Shown: positions 38,598-49,690, numbered from the stretch's first letter. The stretch: DNA of 64,000 bases from Aminobacter aminovorans (GCF_900445235.1 NZ_UFSM01000001.1:3053501-3117500), one strand, 5' to 3'. Notes: a model not told the origin generated them from the letters alone. Translations and numbers: made by a program.

Positions 38598-39173
38598 ATG
38601 GCAGGTAGCGTCAATAAGGTCATTCTGGTCGGCAATCTGGGCGCTGACCCCGAGATCCGCCGGCTCAACTCGGGCGAGCCGGTCGTCAACCTGAGGATCG
38701 CGACTTCGGAAAGCTGGCGCGACAAGAATTCGGGCGAGCGCAAGGAAAAGACCGAATGGCACCAGGTCGTCATCTTCAATGACAACCTCGCCAAGGTCGC
38801 CGAGCAGTACCTGAAGAAGGGCATGAAGGTTTACATCGAAGGCCAGCTCCAGACCCGCAAATGGGAGAAGGACGGCATCGAGCGCTACACCACCGAAATC
38901 GTGCTGCAGAAATTCCGCGGCGAACTGCAGATGCTCGACGCGCGCGGCCAGGGCGGTGACGCAGGCTATAGCGGCGGTGGCGGCCAGGTCGGTTATGGCG
39001 GCGGTCAGGGTGGTGGTTATGGCGGCGGCCGTTCTGATTTTGGCCAATCGAGCCCGACCGACAGCTATGGCGGCGGTAACCGCGGCGGCGGTGGCAATCG
39101 TGGCGGCCAGGGCGGCGGTGGCGGCATGGGCGGTGGCGGTTCGCGCGACCTCGACGACGAAATCCCGTTCTGA
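38598..39173 (+). CDS. ssb: Single-stranded DNA-binding protein SSB
   Basis: Tetrameric ssDNA-binding protein of replication, recombination and repair, 191 residues. The OB fold spans about residues 1-115 ([21 protein letters not shown]). A glycine-rich linker (about residues 125-180) leads to the acidic C-terminal tip DLDDEIPF, which recruits partner proteins. A LexA-type box is upstream, so it is probably SOS-inducible. Confidence 0.97.
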   Translation: MAGSVNKVILVGNLGADPEIRRLNSGEPVVNLRIATSESWRDKNSGERKEKTEWHQVVIFNDNLAKVAEQYLKKGMKVYIEGQLQTRKWEKDGIERYTTEIVLQKFRGELQMLDARGQGGDAGYSGGGGQVGYGGGQGGGYGGGRSDFGQSSPTDSYGGGNRGGGGNRGGQGGGGGMGGGGSRDLDDEIPF

Positions 39174-39425
39174 GCGTAGCCAAGGCGGCGGGCGATCGAG
39201 GTCGTCTACCATCTGACGGGGCGGCGTTGGACCTGATGCGAGAGTTTTGTGCGTCGGGTCCATCTGCAAAGTTGCTGCGCCAAAGCCGTCTTAAGGCTAT
39301 GTGCAGTGTCGGTCGCGCCATATTGTACTCTCGCAGCATTGATGTCGCGCAGCAGTACAAGTCGGTCGCTGGATTTCGTGAATGACTGTTCTCGCGAATC
39401 TTCCTGCTTCGCGTTACTGGGGAGA

Positions 39426-40325
39426 ATGGGGTACGGGGTCTTCATTCACCGGTCGGATTCGATCTACGACGACAGTCCTGCCGAACGGTATCAGTTTCCG
39501 CCGCAATATTTCGGCCGGGTGCAGGCCTGTGTCGGCGATTGGATCGTCTATTACGAGCCACGTAAGGTAGCCGACACCAAGGGATACTTCGCTGTTGCCA
39601 AGGTGCAGCAGGTCATCCCGGATCCCGGCGCGAAGGGCATGTTTCTCGCGCTTGTCGAACCAGGCAGCTATCTCGATTTTGCCAATCCGGTTCCCTTCAG
39701 CGACGCTGACGGTGTGATCGAGCGCGGGCTCCTCAACGACGACGGGCGAATTTCTGGGCGCGCGCAGGCGGCGGTAAGGCCGCTTTCTCCAGCCGATTTC
39801 AGTCGCATCGTCACGCTGGGGCTGGATCAGGCAGAATCTACGCTTCCAAGGGTCGATCCGGTAGCGCCGGCCAGCGGCTTCTTCGAAGACCAGGCGCCCT
39901 TCGTGTTTGCGGAGAGCCGCGAGCGTACGCAGTTCCTGACATCCCGCATCGTGCGTGACCGCGTCTTCCGAAGGATCGTTCTGCGTGCCTATGACGAGCG
40001 CTGCGCGATCACCGGATTGAAGCTCATCAATGGTGGCGGAAGGGCGGAAGTTGCGGCGGCCCATATTCGCCCTGTCGAGGCCGACGGACCGGACGTCGTC
40101 AGCAACGGCATCGCGTTATCGGGAACAGCCCATTGGATGTTCGATCGTGGCCTTATCAGCCTGTCGGACGATCTCGAAATCCTGATTTCCCGCCAGGCAA
40201 ACGATCCCGATGGTACAAAGGGCATCGTCAATCGCAGCGGCCGAGCAATCGGCCCCCGGCGCCTGTCCGATCGTCCTCATCCACACTTCCTGCTCTGGCA
40301 TCGCGAGCATTGCTTCAAGCAATAG
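39426..40325 (+). CDS. HNH endonuclease family protein
   Basis: 299-residue putative restriction-type endonuclease. The ATG at 39426 (MGYGVFIHRSDSIYDD) fits homologues as I remember them; an in-frame reading from 39249 adds a non-conserved leader. The nuclease module is near residues 195-265: YDERCAITGL (zinc/first Cys), EVAAAHIRPVE with the conserved His and GIALSGTAHWMFDRGLISL. This matches HNH_2-type nucleases found alone in alphaproteobacteria. No methyltransferase is adjacent, so it is not an obvious restriction-modification system. Confidence 0.88.
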   Translation: MGYGVFIHRSDSIYDDSPAERYQFPPQYFGRVQACVGDWIVYYEPRKVADTKGYFAVAKVQQVIPDPGAKGMFLALVEPGSYLDFANPVPFSDADGVIERGLLNDDGRISGRAQAAVRPLSPADFSRIVTLGLDQAESTLPRVDPVAPASGFFEDQAPFVFAESRERTQFLTSRIVRDRVFRRIVLRAYDERCAITGLKLINGGGRAEVAAAHIRPVEADGPDVVSNGIALSGTAHWMFDRGLISLSDDLEILISRQANDPDGTKGIVNRSGRAIGPRRLSDRPHPHFLLWHREHCFKQ

Positions 40326-40361
40326 GTCGGGCGTGCTGATCAAAACTAGTGATGGACGAGG

Positions 40362-40967
40362 TTACAGCCTTTCCGCCCATCGATGTCCCTGATGGCATAG
40401 GTCGAGGCAGTTCTTCAGCCAGCTGCGTTCCGACTGCTGCAGCTTCGGCAGGGCATTGACGAAATCTACTTCGTCCTTGGGGCGCCCGTATTTGGCCTTG
40501 AACAGCAGGACGGCTGCCGGCTTGAGGTAGGGGATGCCGGCCGGCGTCGTGGCGACAATGTCAGTGCGCGGCACTGCTACGGCCGGGTTCCGCTTGTAAA
40601 CCCACAGATCCGGCGAACCTTCCTCGATCATCATGTCGACGCGCCAGCAGTGCCGCACGACGTCCAGGCACCAGATCTGGGAGATTTCGGCAGACGGGGC
40701 GCTTTGCGCGGGCAGGTGCTTGACGATGCCATCTCCGGCAGTGTGGCATTCCATGCCGGCGAGTGCGCGGCGGAAGACGGGCACGTCGCTGCGCAGGACC
40801 GTGAATTAGAGGTCTTCGTGCTCGCGTGTCTGATGGCCGTGCCAGAGGTCGAGCGCCCAGCCGCCGACGACGCACCAGGGCAGGGAGACGCCGGTCAGGT
40901 GGCGCGCCAACTCGGTTGGATGCCAGGCGCACCATGCGTCATGGTCCGGCGTATCGGGCTGATTCAT
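40362..40967 (-). pseudogene. Nucleotidyltransferase-like gene with in-frame stop
   Basis: The frame from ATG 40967 codes MNQPDTPDHDAWCAWHP, then WCVVGGWALDLWHG and QTREHEDL, followed by TAA (40806-40808). The same frame continues FTVLRSDVPVFRRALAGMEC and ends in KYGRPKDEVDFVNALPKLQ. This is a nucleotidyltransferase fold of the ANT(2'')-like/DUF type; GGWALDLWxGxxTREHEDLE is its active-site region, and the TAA replaces the conserved Glu codon (GAA to TAA). Without this acidic residue even a read-through product would be suspect. The intact protein would have about 201 residues. Confidence 0.75.
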
Positions 40968-41132
40968 GCCAGGGGCTGTTCTTTTGCGCTGCTTTAGCCG
41001 TATCGAGGCCCGGATCAAGGCTGCTTCGTTCGACGAACGGCCTGACTTCCGGCCCCGCAGCCGGCTGCGCAGCTGACGAATGCCGGTGGCCTGGATCGAC
41101 GGGGGCAGAGCGGTCTTGTGGCCTGTCGCGCC

Positions 41133-41762
41133 CTAGCTCGCCATCAGCGCCTTGATACCATCGGCAACGAATTGCACAGCGAGGGCTGCCAGGATCACAC
41201 CGAGGAGGCGAGTCAGGATCGAGCGGCCGGTCTGGCCGAGGAACTGGTCGATGCGTTCGGCGAGAACGAACACCAGATAGGTGGCGGCGAGGCAGGCGAG
41301 GATGATCAGGACCAGTGCCAACTGGCCGGCCCAACCCTGAAACGAGCCGGAGAGCAGCACCGTCGCCGAGATCGCGCCGGGACCGGCGATCAGCGGAATA
41401 GCGAGCGGGAAGGCGGCGATGTTGTGGATGTGGTCGCGGGTGATCGCGACATCCGAAATCTTCTCCTTGCGGTCCTGGCGCTTCTCGAAAACCATCTCGA
41501 AGGCGATGAAGAACAGCAGGAAGCCACCGGCGACGCGGAAGGCGGGCAAGGTGATGCCGAACACGGTGAGGATGGCGGCGCCGGCAACGGCAAAGACCGC
41601 CAGCACGACAAAGGCGATGACACTCGCACGTACCGAAACCTGCAGGCGCTGCTCGCGATTCATGCCGCGTGTCACCGCGAGGAACAGCGGCGCCAGGCCG
41701 GGCGGGTCGATAGTCACGAGGATGGTGACGAAGGCATTGAAAACAGTGTCGAAAAGCGGCAT
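41133..41762 (-). CDS. MarC-family integral membrane protein
   Basis: 209 residues with six predicted membrane helices. Family signature: the N-terminus FVTILVTIDPPGLAPLFLAVT, then GGFLLFFIAFEMVF, and FPLAIPLIAGPGAISATVLL. MarC proteins are membrane proteins of unknown transport role; they are not established antibiotic exporters. No operon partner is visible; the upstream 294-nt gap is shared with gyrA on the other strand. Confidence 0.92.
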   Translation of the reverse strand: MPLFDTVFNAFVTILVTIDPPGLAPLFLAVTRGMNREQRLQVSVRASVIAFVVLAVFAVAGAAILTVFGITLPAFRVAGGFLLFFIAFEMVFEKRQDRKEKISDVAITRDHIHNIAAFPLAIPLIAGPGAISATVLLSGSFQGWAGQLALVLIILACLAATYLVFVLAERIDQFLGQTGRSILTRLLGVILAALAVQFVADGIKALMAS

Positions 41763-42056
41763 CAGGCATCTCCCCGGCGCGTGCAGGCTAACCCGGCGAC
41801 CGTTGCCGCGCCAGTGGCAAATTCGGCCGTACGGAAGTCATTTTGCCCTTGCCGGCAGATTCTGCTGCGGCATCCGGCCGTTGCCGGCGCAATGGCGGTG
41901 GGGACAGACAGGGACATCTCGACGCAATGTTGGAAGCGCAAGCTATCCTTTTGAAATCGCGTCCCAAATCAGCATTGGAAAAGCGCCGCCGGAATTGGTC
42001 ATTCAACGACCGTTCCTATATATAAGGTAAATGATTCCCAACATGCGTGATCCGAG

Positions 42057-44846
42057 TTGACCGACCAGAAATCACCGCGTGGACCTGACGGTCCCTCCGG
42101 CATCGAGCCGATTTCCATCATCGAGGAGATGCAGCGCTCCTACCTCGATTACGCGATGAGCGTGATCGTGAGCCGCGCGCTGCCCGACGTGCGCGACGGC
42201 ATGAAGCCGGTGCACCGCCGCATTCTCTTCGCCTCGCATGAGAGCGGCTACCACTGGAACCGCAAATATGTGAAGTCGGCGCGTCCGGTCGCCGACGTGA
42301 TGGGTAAATATCACCCGCACGGCGATGCGTCGATCTATGACGCCTTGGTGCGCATGGCGCAGGACTGGTCGATGAGCGTGCCGCTGATCGACGGGCAGGG
42401 CAATTTCGGCTCGATCGACGGCGATCCGCCCGCTGCGATGCGCTACACCGAAGCGCGCCTGACCAAGGTTGCGCATGAACTGCTCGAGGACATCGACAAG
42501 GACACCGTCGACTTCCAGGATACCTACGACGCGTCGGGCCAGGAGCCGCGCGTGCTGCCGGCGCGTTTCCCGGCGCTGCTGGTCAATGGTGCCGGCGGCA
42601 TCGCCGTCGGCATGGCGACCAACATTCCGCCGCACAATCTGGTCGAAGTCTGCAATGGCGCCATCGCCGTCATGGAAAATCCCGGTATCGACCTGCCCGA
42701 CCTGATGGAAATCATTCCAGGCCCAGATTTTCCCACCGGCGGCCTGATCCTCGGGCGCTCGGGCATCTACAACGCCTATTCGACCGGCCGCGGCTCGGTC
42801 ATGATGCGCGGCAGGGTCAATATCGAGCAAAGCCGCGGCGACCGCGAGGCGATCATCATCACCGAAGTTCCCTTCCAGGTGAACAAGGCGACGATGATCG
42901 AGAAGATGGCCGAACTGGTGCGCGACAAGCGCATCGAGGGCATCTCCGACATCCGCGACGAGTCTGATCGCCAGGGCTACCGCGTCGTCATCGAGCTCAA
43001 GCGCGATGCCAACGCCGAGGTGATCCTCAACCAGCTCTATCGCTTTACGCCGCTGCAGACCTCGTTCGGCGCCAACATGGTGGCGCTCAATGGCGGCAAG
43101 CCGGAAGTGCTGACGCTGCTCGACATGCTGAAGGCATTCGTCGCCTTCCGTGAAGAGGTGATCAGCCGCCGTACCAAGTACCTGCTCAAGAAGGTGCGCG
43201 ACCGCGCCCACATCTTGGTCGGCCTGGCGATTGCGGTTGCCAATATCGACGAGGTCATCAAGCTGATCCGTACCGCGCCCGATCCGCAGACGGCGCGCGA
43301 CCAGTTGATGACGCGGCGCTGGCCGGCATCCGACGTCGAGTCGCTGATCCGCCTGATCGACGATCCGCGCCACCGCATCAACGATGACGGCACCTACAAC
43401 CTGTCGGAAGAACAGGCGCGCGCCATTCTCGAGCTGCGCCTGCAGCGCTTGACGGCACTGGGTCGCGATGAAATCGCCGACGAACTCAACAAGATCGGCA
43501 CGGAGATCACCGACTATCTCGACATCTTGTCGTCGCGGGCCCGCATCCAGCAGATCGTCAAGGACGAACTGGTTGCCGTGCGAGACGAATTCGGGGTGCC
43601 GCGCCGGACCGAGATCACCGACGGTGGCGCCGACATGGAAGACGAGGACCTGATCCCGCGCGAGGATATGGTCGTCACCGTCAGCCACTCCGGCTACATC
43701 AAGCGCGTCCCACTGTCGCTCTACCGGGCACAGCGCCGCGGCGGCAAGGGCCGCTCGGGTATGTCGACGAAGGACGAGGATTTCGTCACCCGGCTGTTCG
43801 TGGTCAACACGCACACGCCGGTGCTGTTCTTCTCGTCGCGCGGCATCGTCTACAAGGAAAAGGTCTGGCGCCTGCCGATCGGCAATCCACAGTCGCGCGG
43901 CAAGGCGCTGATCAACCTGTTGCCGCTGCAACAGGGCGAGCGCATCACCACGATCATGCCGCTGCCCGAGGACGAGGCAAGCTGGGCCGAACTCGATGTG
44001 ATGTTCGCCACCACGCGCGGCACCGTGCGCCGCAACAAGCTGAGCGACTTTGTCGACGTCAAGCGCAATGGCAAGATCGCCATGAAGCTGGAGGAAGAAG
44101 GCGACGAGATTCTCGGCGTCGAGACCTGCACCGACAATGACGACGTGCTTTTGACCGCCGATTCCGGCCAGTGCATACGCTTCCGCGTCGACGACGTGCG
44201 CGTGTTCCAGAGCCGCAACTCCGTCGGCGTGCGCGGCATCAGCATGGCCGAAGGCGACCGCGTCATCTCGATGGCGGTCATCGAGCATGTCGAGGCAAGC
44301 CCGGCGGAACGTGCGGCCTATCTCAAGCGCTCCGTCGCCGAACGGCGGTTGGCTGCGGGCATCGCTGCCGGCGACGACGAGGATATCGCGCTGACCAATG
44401 AGGACGTCGGCGAGGAAACCGACATCACCGAGGAGCGTTACCAGTTCCTGGGCGAGCACGAGCAGTTCGTGCTCACGGTCACCGAATATGGCTATGGCAA
44501 GCGTTCTTCGTCTTATGATTTCCGCCTGACAAACCGTGGCGGCAAGGGCATCCGGGCCACCGATGTGTCCAAGGTGGCGGAAATCGGCAAGCTGGTGGCG
44601 ACGTTCCCGGTCGGCAATGACGACCAGATCATGCTCGTCTCCGACGGCGGCCAGGTCATCCGTGTGCCAGTCGACGGCATCCGCACGGCAAGCCGCGCCA
44701 CCAAGGGCGTCACCATCTTCAATACCGCCGATGGCGAGAAGGTGGTGTCCGTGGAGCGGATTTCCGAGCCGCAGGGCGAGGATGAGACCGACGAGGCGTC
44801 AGGCGAGGACGCTGCGGCCGGAGAAGCTCCGGCAAGCGAGAGCTGA
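42057..44846 (+). CDS. gyrA: DNA gyrase subunit A
   Basis: Type II topoisomerase subunit that introduces negative supercoils with GyrB. It has 929 residues, with the first conserved residues [14 protein letters not shown] then [20 protein letters not shown]. The catalytic Tyr is Tyr130 ([10 protein letters not shown]). Residue 91 in [14 protein letters not shown] is Ala where E. coli has Ser83. The C-terminal six-bladed domain contains the GyrA box RRGGKGRSG. The start is inferred as TTG at 42057; upstream ATGs are out of frame. A TATAAGGTAA at about 42020 may be part of the promoter. Confidence 0.97.
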   Translation: MTDQKSPRGPDGPSGIEPISIIEEMQRSYLDYAMSVIVSRALPDVRDGMKPVHRRILFASHESGYHWNRKYVKSARPVADVMGKYHPHGDASIYDALVRMAQDWSMSVPLIDGQGNFGSIDGDPPAAMRYTEARLTKVAHELLEDIDKDTVDFQDTYDASGQEPRVLPARFPALLVNGAGGIAVGMATNIPPHNLVEVCNGAIAVMENPGIDLPDLMEIIPGPDFPTGGLILGRSGIYNAYSTGRGSVMMRGRVNIEQSRGDREAIIITEVPFQVNKATMIEKMAELVRDKRIEGISDIRDESDRQGYRVVIELKRDANAEVILNQLYRFTPLQTSFGANMVALNGGKPEVLTLLDMLKAFVAFREEVISRRTKYLLKKVRDRAHILVGLAIAVANIDEVIKLIRTAPDPQTARDQLMTRRWPASDVESLIRLIDDPRHRINDDGTYNLSEEQARAILELRLQRLTALGRDEIADELNKIGTEITDYLDILSSRARIQQIVKDELVAVRDEFGVPRRTEITDGGADMEDEDLIPREDMVVTVSHSGYIKRVPLSLYRAQRRGGKGRSGMSTKDEDFVTRLFVVNTHTPVLFFSSRGIVYKEKVWRLPIGNPQSRGKALINLLPLQQGERITTIMPLPEDEASWAELDVMFATTRGTVRRNKLSDFVDVKRNGKIAMKLEEEGDEILGVETCTDNDDVLLTADSGQCIRFRVDDVRVFQSRNSVGVRGISMAEGDRVISMAVIEHVEASPAERAAYLKRSVAERRLAAGIAAGDDEDIALTNEDVGEETDITEERYQFLGEHEQFVLTVTEYGYGKRSSSYDFRLTNRGGKGIRATDVSKVAEIGKLVATFPVGNDDQIMLVSDGGQVIRVPVDGIRTASRATKGVTIFNTADGEKVVSVERISEPQGEDETDEASGEDAAAGEAPASES

Positions 44847-44914
44847 CAAAACGTCCTGACGCCGAACGGCTTTGCTGTTCAGGCGTTAGGTGCGGGTCAT
44901 AAAAAAAGAGAAAG

Positions 44915-44938
44915 AAGCGGCGCCGTGGCGCCGCTTTT
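44915..44938. terminator. Terminator between gyrA and a small membrane gene
   Basis: GCGGCGCC/GGCGCCGC stem (44917-44934) with a TTTT run to the right and, on the minus strand, a long TTTCTTTCTCTTTTTTT tail. Usable by both convergent transcripts, best suited to the minus strand. Confidence 0.85.
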
Positions 44939-44959
44939 GCCTGGAGGGGCAGAAACTGT

Positions 44960-45112
44960 TCAGCGCGGGGCGCGCGGATTGCGCCAGCCCGGAAGCTGCA
45001 CGCGGGCGGTCTGCACCTTGGTGCGGACGCGGTGAGCCTCTTGGTGGAGGCTGAAGGCGGTGGCGACAAGCATGGCCAGAGTCATGGCCGCGGCGAGCAT
45101 GTAGATCATCAT
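44960..45112 (-). CDS. Small single-helix membrane protein
   Basis: 50-residue protein starting MMIYMLAAAMTLAMLVATAF after a CAGGAG ribosome site. One N-terminal hydrophobic helix is followed by a basic, amphipathic tail (HRVRTKVQTARVQLPGWRNPR). I do not recognise a family. The good start, dedicated terminator and isolation between gyrA and coaD support a real gene. Confidence 0.65.
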   Translation of the reverse strand: MMIYMLAAAMTLAMLVATAFSLHQEAHRVRTKVQTARVQLPGWRNPRAPR

Positions 45113-45318
45113 GGCGCTGTTCTCCTGCTGGAAACAACGGACGAGACGCTGTTTGGTTTCACGCACTATAATGACGTTCTATTCACATCCGCTTGAACTG
45201 ATCATGAGATTGCCGTTCATCTCGCATTCATCTCGTAAACCAATTTCCGGTCGGACACGGGGCAGGTTGGCGGCAATGCGCGCTTCCACCTTTGGCGCCG
45301 ATGTTCTAGAAGCAGCCC

Positions 45319-45819
45319 ATGACTGATCGCATTGCCATCTATGCCGGGTCGTTCGACCCGCTCACAAACGGCCATCTCGACGTGCTCAAGGCGTCGCTGG
45401 CCGTTGCCGACGTCGTCTATGCCGCAATTGGCATTCATCCCGGTAAGAAGCCGCTGTTTTCCTTCGAAGAGCGTGTGGCGCTGATCGAGGAAGCGACGAA
45501 GGCGGAATTCGGCGCGGATGGCGGACGCATCAAGGTGGTGGCCTTTGACGGGCTGGTGATCGACGCGGCGCGCAAGGAAGGCGCTTCGATCATGATCCGC
45601 GGCCTGCGCGACGGCACCGACCTCGACTATGAGATGCAGATGGCCGGCATGAACGAAACCATGGCACCGGAACTGCAGACCGTTTTCCTGCCGGCGAGTC
45701 CCTCGGTTCGCACCATTACCGCCACACTTGTCCGCCAGATAGCCTCGATGGGCGGCGACATCCGTCCGTTCGTGCCGGCGGCGGTTGCCGGCGCGCTCAA
45801 CGCCAAATTCGCGAAATAA
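45319..45819 (+). CDS. coaD: Phosphopantetheine adenylyltransferase
   Basis: Transfers AMP to 4'-phosphopantetheine in coenzyme A synthesis. It has 166 residues with the nucleotidyltransferase motif [14 protein letters not shown] (TxGH equivalent) at residues 8-21, [13 protein letters not shown] and the C-terminal [21 protein letters not shown]. It is followed 19 nt later by a cyclophilin gene, a common Rhizobiales order. Confidence 0.97.
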   Translation: MTDRIAIYAGSFDPLTNGHLDVLKASLAVADVVYAAIGIHPGKKPLFSFEERVALIEEATKAEFGADGGRIKVVAFDGLVIDAARKEGASIMIRGLRDGTDLDYEMQMAGMNETMAPELQTVFLPASPSVRTITATLVRQIASMGGDIRPFVPAAVAGALNAKFAK

Positions 45820-45838
45820 TTCTCCGGAGTATCGAAAC

Positions 45839-46426
45839 ATGCAGCTCAGGAAGCTTGCCTCGTCCGTCGTCGTCCTTGCCGGCCTTTTGGCCGGATCGGC
45901 CGCAGCCATCGCCGCCGAACCCGAGAACACGATGATCATCACGCTGAAGGGCGGCGACGTGACGGTGGCGCTGCGCCCCGACCTCGCGCCCAAGCACGTC
46001 GCCCAGATCAAGACGCTGGTGCGCGAAGGCGCCTATGACAACGTCGCCTTCCACCGTGTCATCGGCGGCTTTATGGCTCAGACCGGCGACGTCGAGTTCG
46101 GCGACATGAAGGACGGCTACGATGCCAACCGTGCCGGCATGGGCGGCTCGAAGCTGCCCGACATCCAGGCGGAGTTCTCCAACGAGAATTTCAAGCGCGG
46201 CGTCGTCGGTATGGCGCGCTCGCAGGACCCGAATTCGGCGAATTCGCAGTTCTTCATCATGTTCGACACCGCGTCCTCGCTCGACGGCCAGTACACCGTC
46301 GTTGGCGATGTCGAGAGCGGCATGGAACTGGTCGATGCCATCAAGAAGGGTGACGCGGCCAATAACGGGTCGGTCAGCGACCCCGACCGCATGATCAAGG
46401 TCCGCATCGCCGCGGACGCCAAGTAA
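45839..46426 (+). CDS. ppiA: Periplasmic peptidyl-prolyl cis-trans isomerase (cyclophilin)
   Basis: Cyclophilin with an export signal, 195 residues. The ATG at 45839 gives MQLRKLASSVVVLAGLLAGSA, a typical signal peptide ending near AIAAEP. The catalytic cyclophilin blocks are [34 protein letters not shown] and TVVGDVESGM. It acts in periplasmic protein folding. A cytoplasmic paralogue (46454-46969) lies 27 nt downstream; the pair is conserved in Rhizobiales. Confidence 0.93.
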   Translation: MQLRKLASSVVVLAGLLAGSAAAIAAEPENTMIITLKGGDVTVALRPDLAPKHVAQIKTLVREGAYDNVAFHRVIGGFMAQTGDVEFGDMKDGYDANRAGMGGSKLPDIQAEFSNENFKRGVVGMARSQDPNSANSQFFIMFDTASSLDGQYTVVGDVESGMELVDAIKKGDAANNGSVSDPDRMIKVRIAADAK

Positions 46427-46453
46427 ACGAAAACGAAGAGAAGGAATTTCATC

Positions 46454-46969
46454 ATGGCCGAGATCAAGGATCGCGAAAACGCGCTGATCATGGAAACGAC
46501 CAAGGGCAATGTGGTCATCGAGCTGTTCCCGGACCTGGCCCCCGGCCATGTCGGCCGCATCAAGGAACTGGCACGCGAAGGCGCCTATGACGGCGTGGTG
46601 TTCCACCGCGTCATTGAAGGTTTCATGGCCCAGACCGGCGACGTCAAGTTCGGCAAGTCGGGCGGCAAGGACTTCAACCCGGGCCGTGCCGGCATGGGCG
46701 GTTCGGACAAGCCGGACCTGAAGGCCGAATTCTCGAACATGAATCACGGCCGCGGCACCTGCTCGATGGCCCGTTCGCAGAACCCGAACTCGGCCAACTC
46801 GCAGTTCTTCATCTGCTTCGAGGACGCCGGCTTCCTAAACCGCCAGTACACCGTGTGGGGTCAGGTCATCGAAGGCATGGATAATGTCGACAAGATCAAG
46901 CGCGGCGAGCCGGTGCAGGATCCCGACAAGATCGTGTCACTGAAGGTTGCGGCCGACGTTGCGGAATAA
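46454..46969 (+). CDS. ppiB: Cytoplasmic peptidyl-prolyl cis-trans isomerase (cyclophilin)
   Basis: 171-residue cyclophilin without signal peptide. Motifs: [36 protein letters not shown] and [16 protein letters not shown]. It catalyses proline isomerisation in the cytoplasm. It follows its exported paralogue and precedes a membrane protein gene by 6 nt, so the coaD-to-tgt genes may form one transcription unit. Confidence 0.94.
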   Translation: MAEIKDRENALIMETTKGNVVIELFPDLAPGHVGRIKELAREGAYDGVVFHRVIEGFMAQTGDVKFGKSGGKDFNPGRAGMGGSDKPDLKAEFSNMNHGRGTCSMARSQNPNSANSQFFICFEDAGFLNRQYTVWGQVIEGMDNVDKIKRGEPVQDPDKIVSLKVAADVAE

Positions 46970-46975
46970 CTGACA

Positions 46976-47425
46976 ATGGCTGGCGCTCTCTGGTCGCTTC
47001 TCGGCGTTCTGGCGGGCGCCTTCATTGCCATTCAGGCTCCTATCAATGCGCAACTGGCGCGCGGGCTCGGTGTGCCCGTCGCGGCGGCTGCTATTTCGTT
47101 TCTGTCTGGCGCGATCGTGCTCGGCGTGATCACCTTTCTAGCCACCCGCACGCAAGGGCTGGTCATCGACTGGAAGGCGCCGGCGCCGTGGTTGTTCGTG
47201 GCCGGTGGCGTGCTGGGAGCGGTCTATGTCACCTCCACGGTGCTGCTGACCCCACGCATCGGTGCCGCCGCCTTGATGGCCTTCCTGGTGGCGGGTCAGC
47301 TTCTGGCCGGCATGCTTGTCGACAAGGCCGGCATTTTGGGTGTTGCCGTGCGCGAGATCTCCATGGGCCGTATCGTCGGCGCCTTGCTGCTGCTCGCCGG
47401 CGCGCTGATGATCCGTATCTACTGA
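46976..47425 (+). CDS. DMT-family YdcZ-like membrane protein
   Basis: 149 residues with five predicted helices, DUF606/YdcZ type. It begins [20 protein letters not shown], typical of this small transporter family, and ends in a hydrophobic helix. Substrate unknown. Its stop shares bases with the queA start (TGATG), so translation is coupled. Confidence 0.88.
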   Translation: MAGALWSLLGVLAGAFIAIQAPINAQLARGLGVPVAAAAISFLSGAIVLGVITFLATRTQGLVIDWKAPAPWLFVAGGVLGAVYVTSTVLLTPRIGAAALMAFLVAGQLLAGMLVDKAGILGVAVREISMGRIVGALLLLAGALMIRIY

Positions 47426-48501
47426 TGCGTGTAGACCTTTTCGATTTCGACCTGCCGGAGGCGAACATTGCGCTGCGTCCGGCTCAGCCGCGCGACACGG
47501 CGCGGCTGCTGACCGTTCGCCCGGGCGCGGAATTGGCCGATCTGTCGGTGCGTGACCTGCCGACGCTGCTTGAGCCCGGCGATGTGCTGGTGCTCAACGA
47601 CACGCGTGTCATTCCGGCCCAGCTCAAGGGGGTTCGCGTCCGTGGCGAAGCGGTGGCCCATGTCGATGCGACGCTGCACATGCGCACCGCACCCGACCGC
47701 TGGCTTGCCTTCATGCGGCCGGGCAAGCGTGTTGCTGTTGGCGACCGCATCCAGTTCGGCCATGATGCCGAGGCCTGCATGCTTGGCCAGCTCGACGCCA
47801 CGGTGCTGGAGAAGGGCGAGGGTGGCGAGGCGCTTTTGGCATTCGACCTCGCCGGGCCGGCGCTGGACGAGGCGCTGCATGACGTCGGTCACATTCCGCT
47901 GCCGCCCTATATTGCCTCCAAGCGCGCCGATGACGAGCGCGACCGCAAGGACTACCAGACCGTCTATGCACGGGAGGAGGGGGCTGTCGCGGCGCCAACC
48001 GCAGGCCTGCATTTCACGCCGGAGCTGTTTGCGGCACTCGAGGCCAAAGGCGTCGAAAAGCAGTTCGTGACGCTGCATGTCGGGGCTGGCACCTTTTTGC
48101 CGGTCAAGGCCGATGACACCGCCGACCATAAGATGCATTCGGAGATCGGGCACGTTTCGGCAGAGACGGCAACCGTGCTGAATGCGGCGCGGGCGCGGGG
48201 CAACAAGGTGGTTGCGGTCGGCACCACGTCGCTGCGCCTGATGGAGAGTGCCGCGCGCCAAGACGGTACCTTGGCCGCCTGGTCAGGCCCGACCGACATC
48301 TTCATCACGCCCGGCTATCGCTTCAAATTCGTCGATGCGCTGATGACCAATTTCCATCTGCCGCGCTCGACGCTGTTCATGCTGGTGTCGGCCTTTGCCG
48401 GACTGGAGCGCATGCACGATGTCTATGCGCATGCCATTTCGAGTGGCTACCGCTTCTATTCCTACGGCGATTCAAGCCTGCTGTTCAGGGACGACCGATG
48501 A
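47425..48501 (+). CDS. queA: S-adenosylmethionine:tRNA ribosyltransferase-isomerase QueA
   Basis: Converts preQ1-modified tRNA to epoxyqueuosine using SAM. The ATG at 47425 overlaps the preceding stop and gives 358 residues starting [19 protein letters not shown]. Family blocks: [43 protein letters not shown] and [19 protein letters not shown]. tgt follows with a 4-nt overlap, the classical queuosine pair. Confidence 0.96.
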   Translation: MRVDLFDFDLPEANIALRPAQPRDTARLLTVRPGAELADLSVRDLPTLLEPGDVLVLNDTRVIPAQLKGVRVRGEAVAHVDATLHMRTAPDRWLAFMRPGKRVAVGDRIQFGHDAEACMLGQLDATVLEKGEGGEALLAFDLAGPALDEALHDVGHIPLPPYIASKRADDERDRKDYQTVYAREEGAVAAPTAGLHFTPELFAALEAKGVEKQFVTLHVGAGTFLPVKADDTADHKMHSEIGHVSAETATVLNAARARGNKVVAVGTTSLRLMESAARQDGTLAAWSGPTDIFITPGYRFKFVDALMTNFHLPRSTLFMLVSAFAGLERMHDVYAHAISSGYRFYSYGDSSLLFRDDR

Positions 48502-49634
48502 GTTCAGAGTTCACCTTCAAGCTGCTCGCGACCGACGGCAAGGCGCGGCGCGGCGAAATCACCATGCCGCGCGGCACCATCCGCACGCCGGCCTTCATGC
48601 CTGTCGGCACCGGCGGCACGGTGAAGGCGATGTATATGGACCAGGTGCGCGGCGTCGGCGCCGACATCATCCTGGGCAACACCTATCATCTGATGCTGCG
48701 TCCCGGCGCGGAACGGGTGGCCAAGCTCGGCGGTCTGCACGACTTCGCGCGCTGGCCGCATCCGATCCTGACCGATTCCGGCGGCTTCCAGGTGATGTCG
48801 CTGTCGAAGCTGCGCAAGATCAGCGAAAAGGGTGTGACCTTCCGCTCGCATATCGATGGCGCGCCCTACGAGATGTCGCCGGAGCGCTCGATCGAGATCC
48901 AGGGGCTGCTTGATTCCGACATACAGATGCAGCTCGACGAATGCACGGCGCTGCCGTCGACGCCGAAGGAAATCCAGCGCGCCATGGAAATGTCGCTGCG
49001 CTGGGCCGAGCGCTGCAAGACCGCGTTCGGCGACCAGCCGGGCAAGGCAATGTTCGGCATCGTGCAGGGCGGCGATATCCCTGACATGCGCGTGCGCTCG
49101 GCGCAGGCGCTGAAGGCGCTGGAGCTCAAGGGCTATGCCGTCGGCGGCCTCGCCGTCGGCGAGCCGCAGGAGGTGATGCTCGACATGCTCGACATCACCT
49201 GTCCGGAACTGCCTCAGGAGAAGCCGCGCTACCTGATGGGCGTCGGTACGCCCGACGACATCATCAAGTCGGTGGCGCGTGGCATCGACATGTTCGATTG
49301 CGTGATGCCGACGCGGGCGGGCCGCCACGGCCTTGCCTATACACGCCGCGGCAAGGTGAACCTGCGCAATGCGCGCCACGCCGACGATCCGCGGCCGCTG
49401 GACGAGGAAAGCGATTGCCCGGCCGCGCGCGACTATTCGCGCGCCTACCTGCATCATCTGGTGCGATCGGGCGAGGCGCTGGGTGCCATGCTGCTCACCT
49501 GGAACAATTTGTCTTATTACCAGCACCTGATGAGCGAAATCCGTGCCTCGATCGAGGTGGGGCGCTTTGCTGACCAGACCGCCGAGATCAGCGAAGGATG
49601 GGCGCGCGGCGACATCCCGCTGCACAACGGCTGA
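48498..49634 (+). CDS. tgt: Queuine/preQ1 tRNA-ribosyltransferase Tgt
   Basis: Exchanges guanine 34 of tRNAs for preQ1 in queuosine synthesis. It has 378 residues, and starts [19 protein letters not shown]. The nucleophile/general base region is [21 protein letters not shown] and [12 protein letters not shown] are conserved. The zinc site C-terminal cysteines are not obvious in a CxCxxC arrangement: the segment [20 protein letters not shown] has one Cys, as in a variant zinc site. The function is otherwise clear. Confidence 0.95.
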   Translation: MSSEFTFKLLATDGKARRGEITMPRGTIRTPAFMPVGTGGTVKAMYMDQVRGVGADIILGNTYHLMLRPGAERVAKLGGLHDFARWPHPILTDSGGFQVMSLSKLRKISEKGVTFRSHIDGAPYEMSPERSIEIQGLLDSDIQMQLDECTALPSTPKEIQRAMEMSLRWAERCKTAFGDQPGKAMFGIVQGGDIPDMRVRSAQALKALELKGYAVGGLAVGEPQEVMLDMLDITCPELPQEKPRYLMGVGTPDDIIKSVARGIDMFDCVMPTRAGRHGLAYTRRGKVNLRNARHADDPRPLDEESDCPAARDYSRAYLHHLVRSGEALGAMLLTWNNLSYYQHLMSEIRASIEVGRFADQTAEISEGWARGDIPLHNG

Positions 49635-49690
49635 GCCTGGAGGGTCTCCGCTTTTCTTCCTATCGCGGAAGCACTCTATCTCCTTGTTTT

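Noticed and set aside
39426..40325. Restriction-modification system with the HNH nuclease
   Set aside because: No DNA methyltransferase or specificity subunit is nearby; the SAM methyltransferase at 52.3 kb is 12 kb away and not of a DNA type.
48075..48092. TGGCACC...TGCC resembling a sigma-54 promoter inside queA
   Set aside because: GG-to-GC spacing is 9 rather than 10 nt and it lies within coding sequence.
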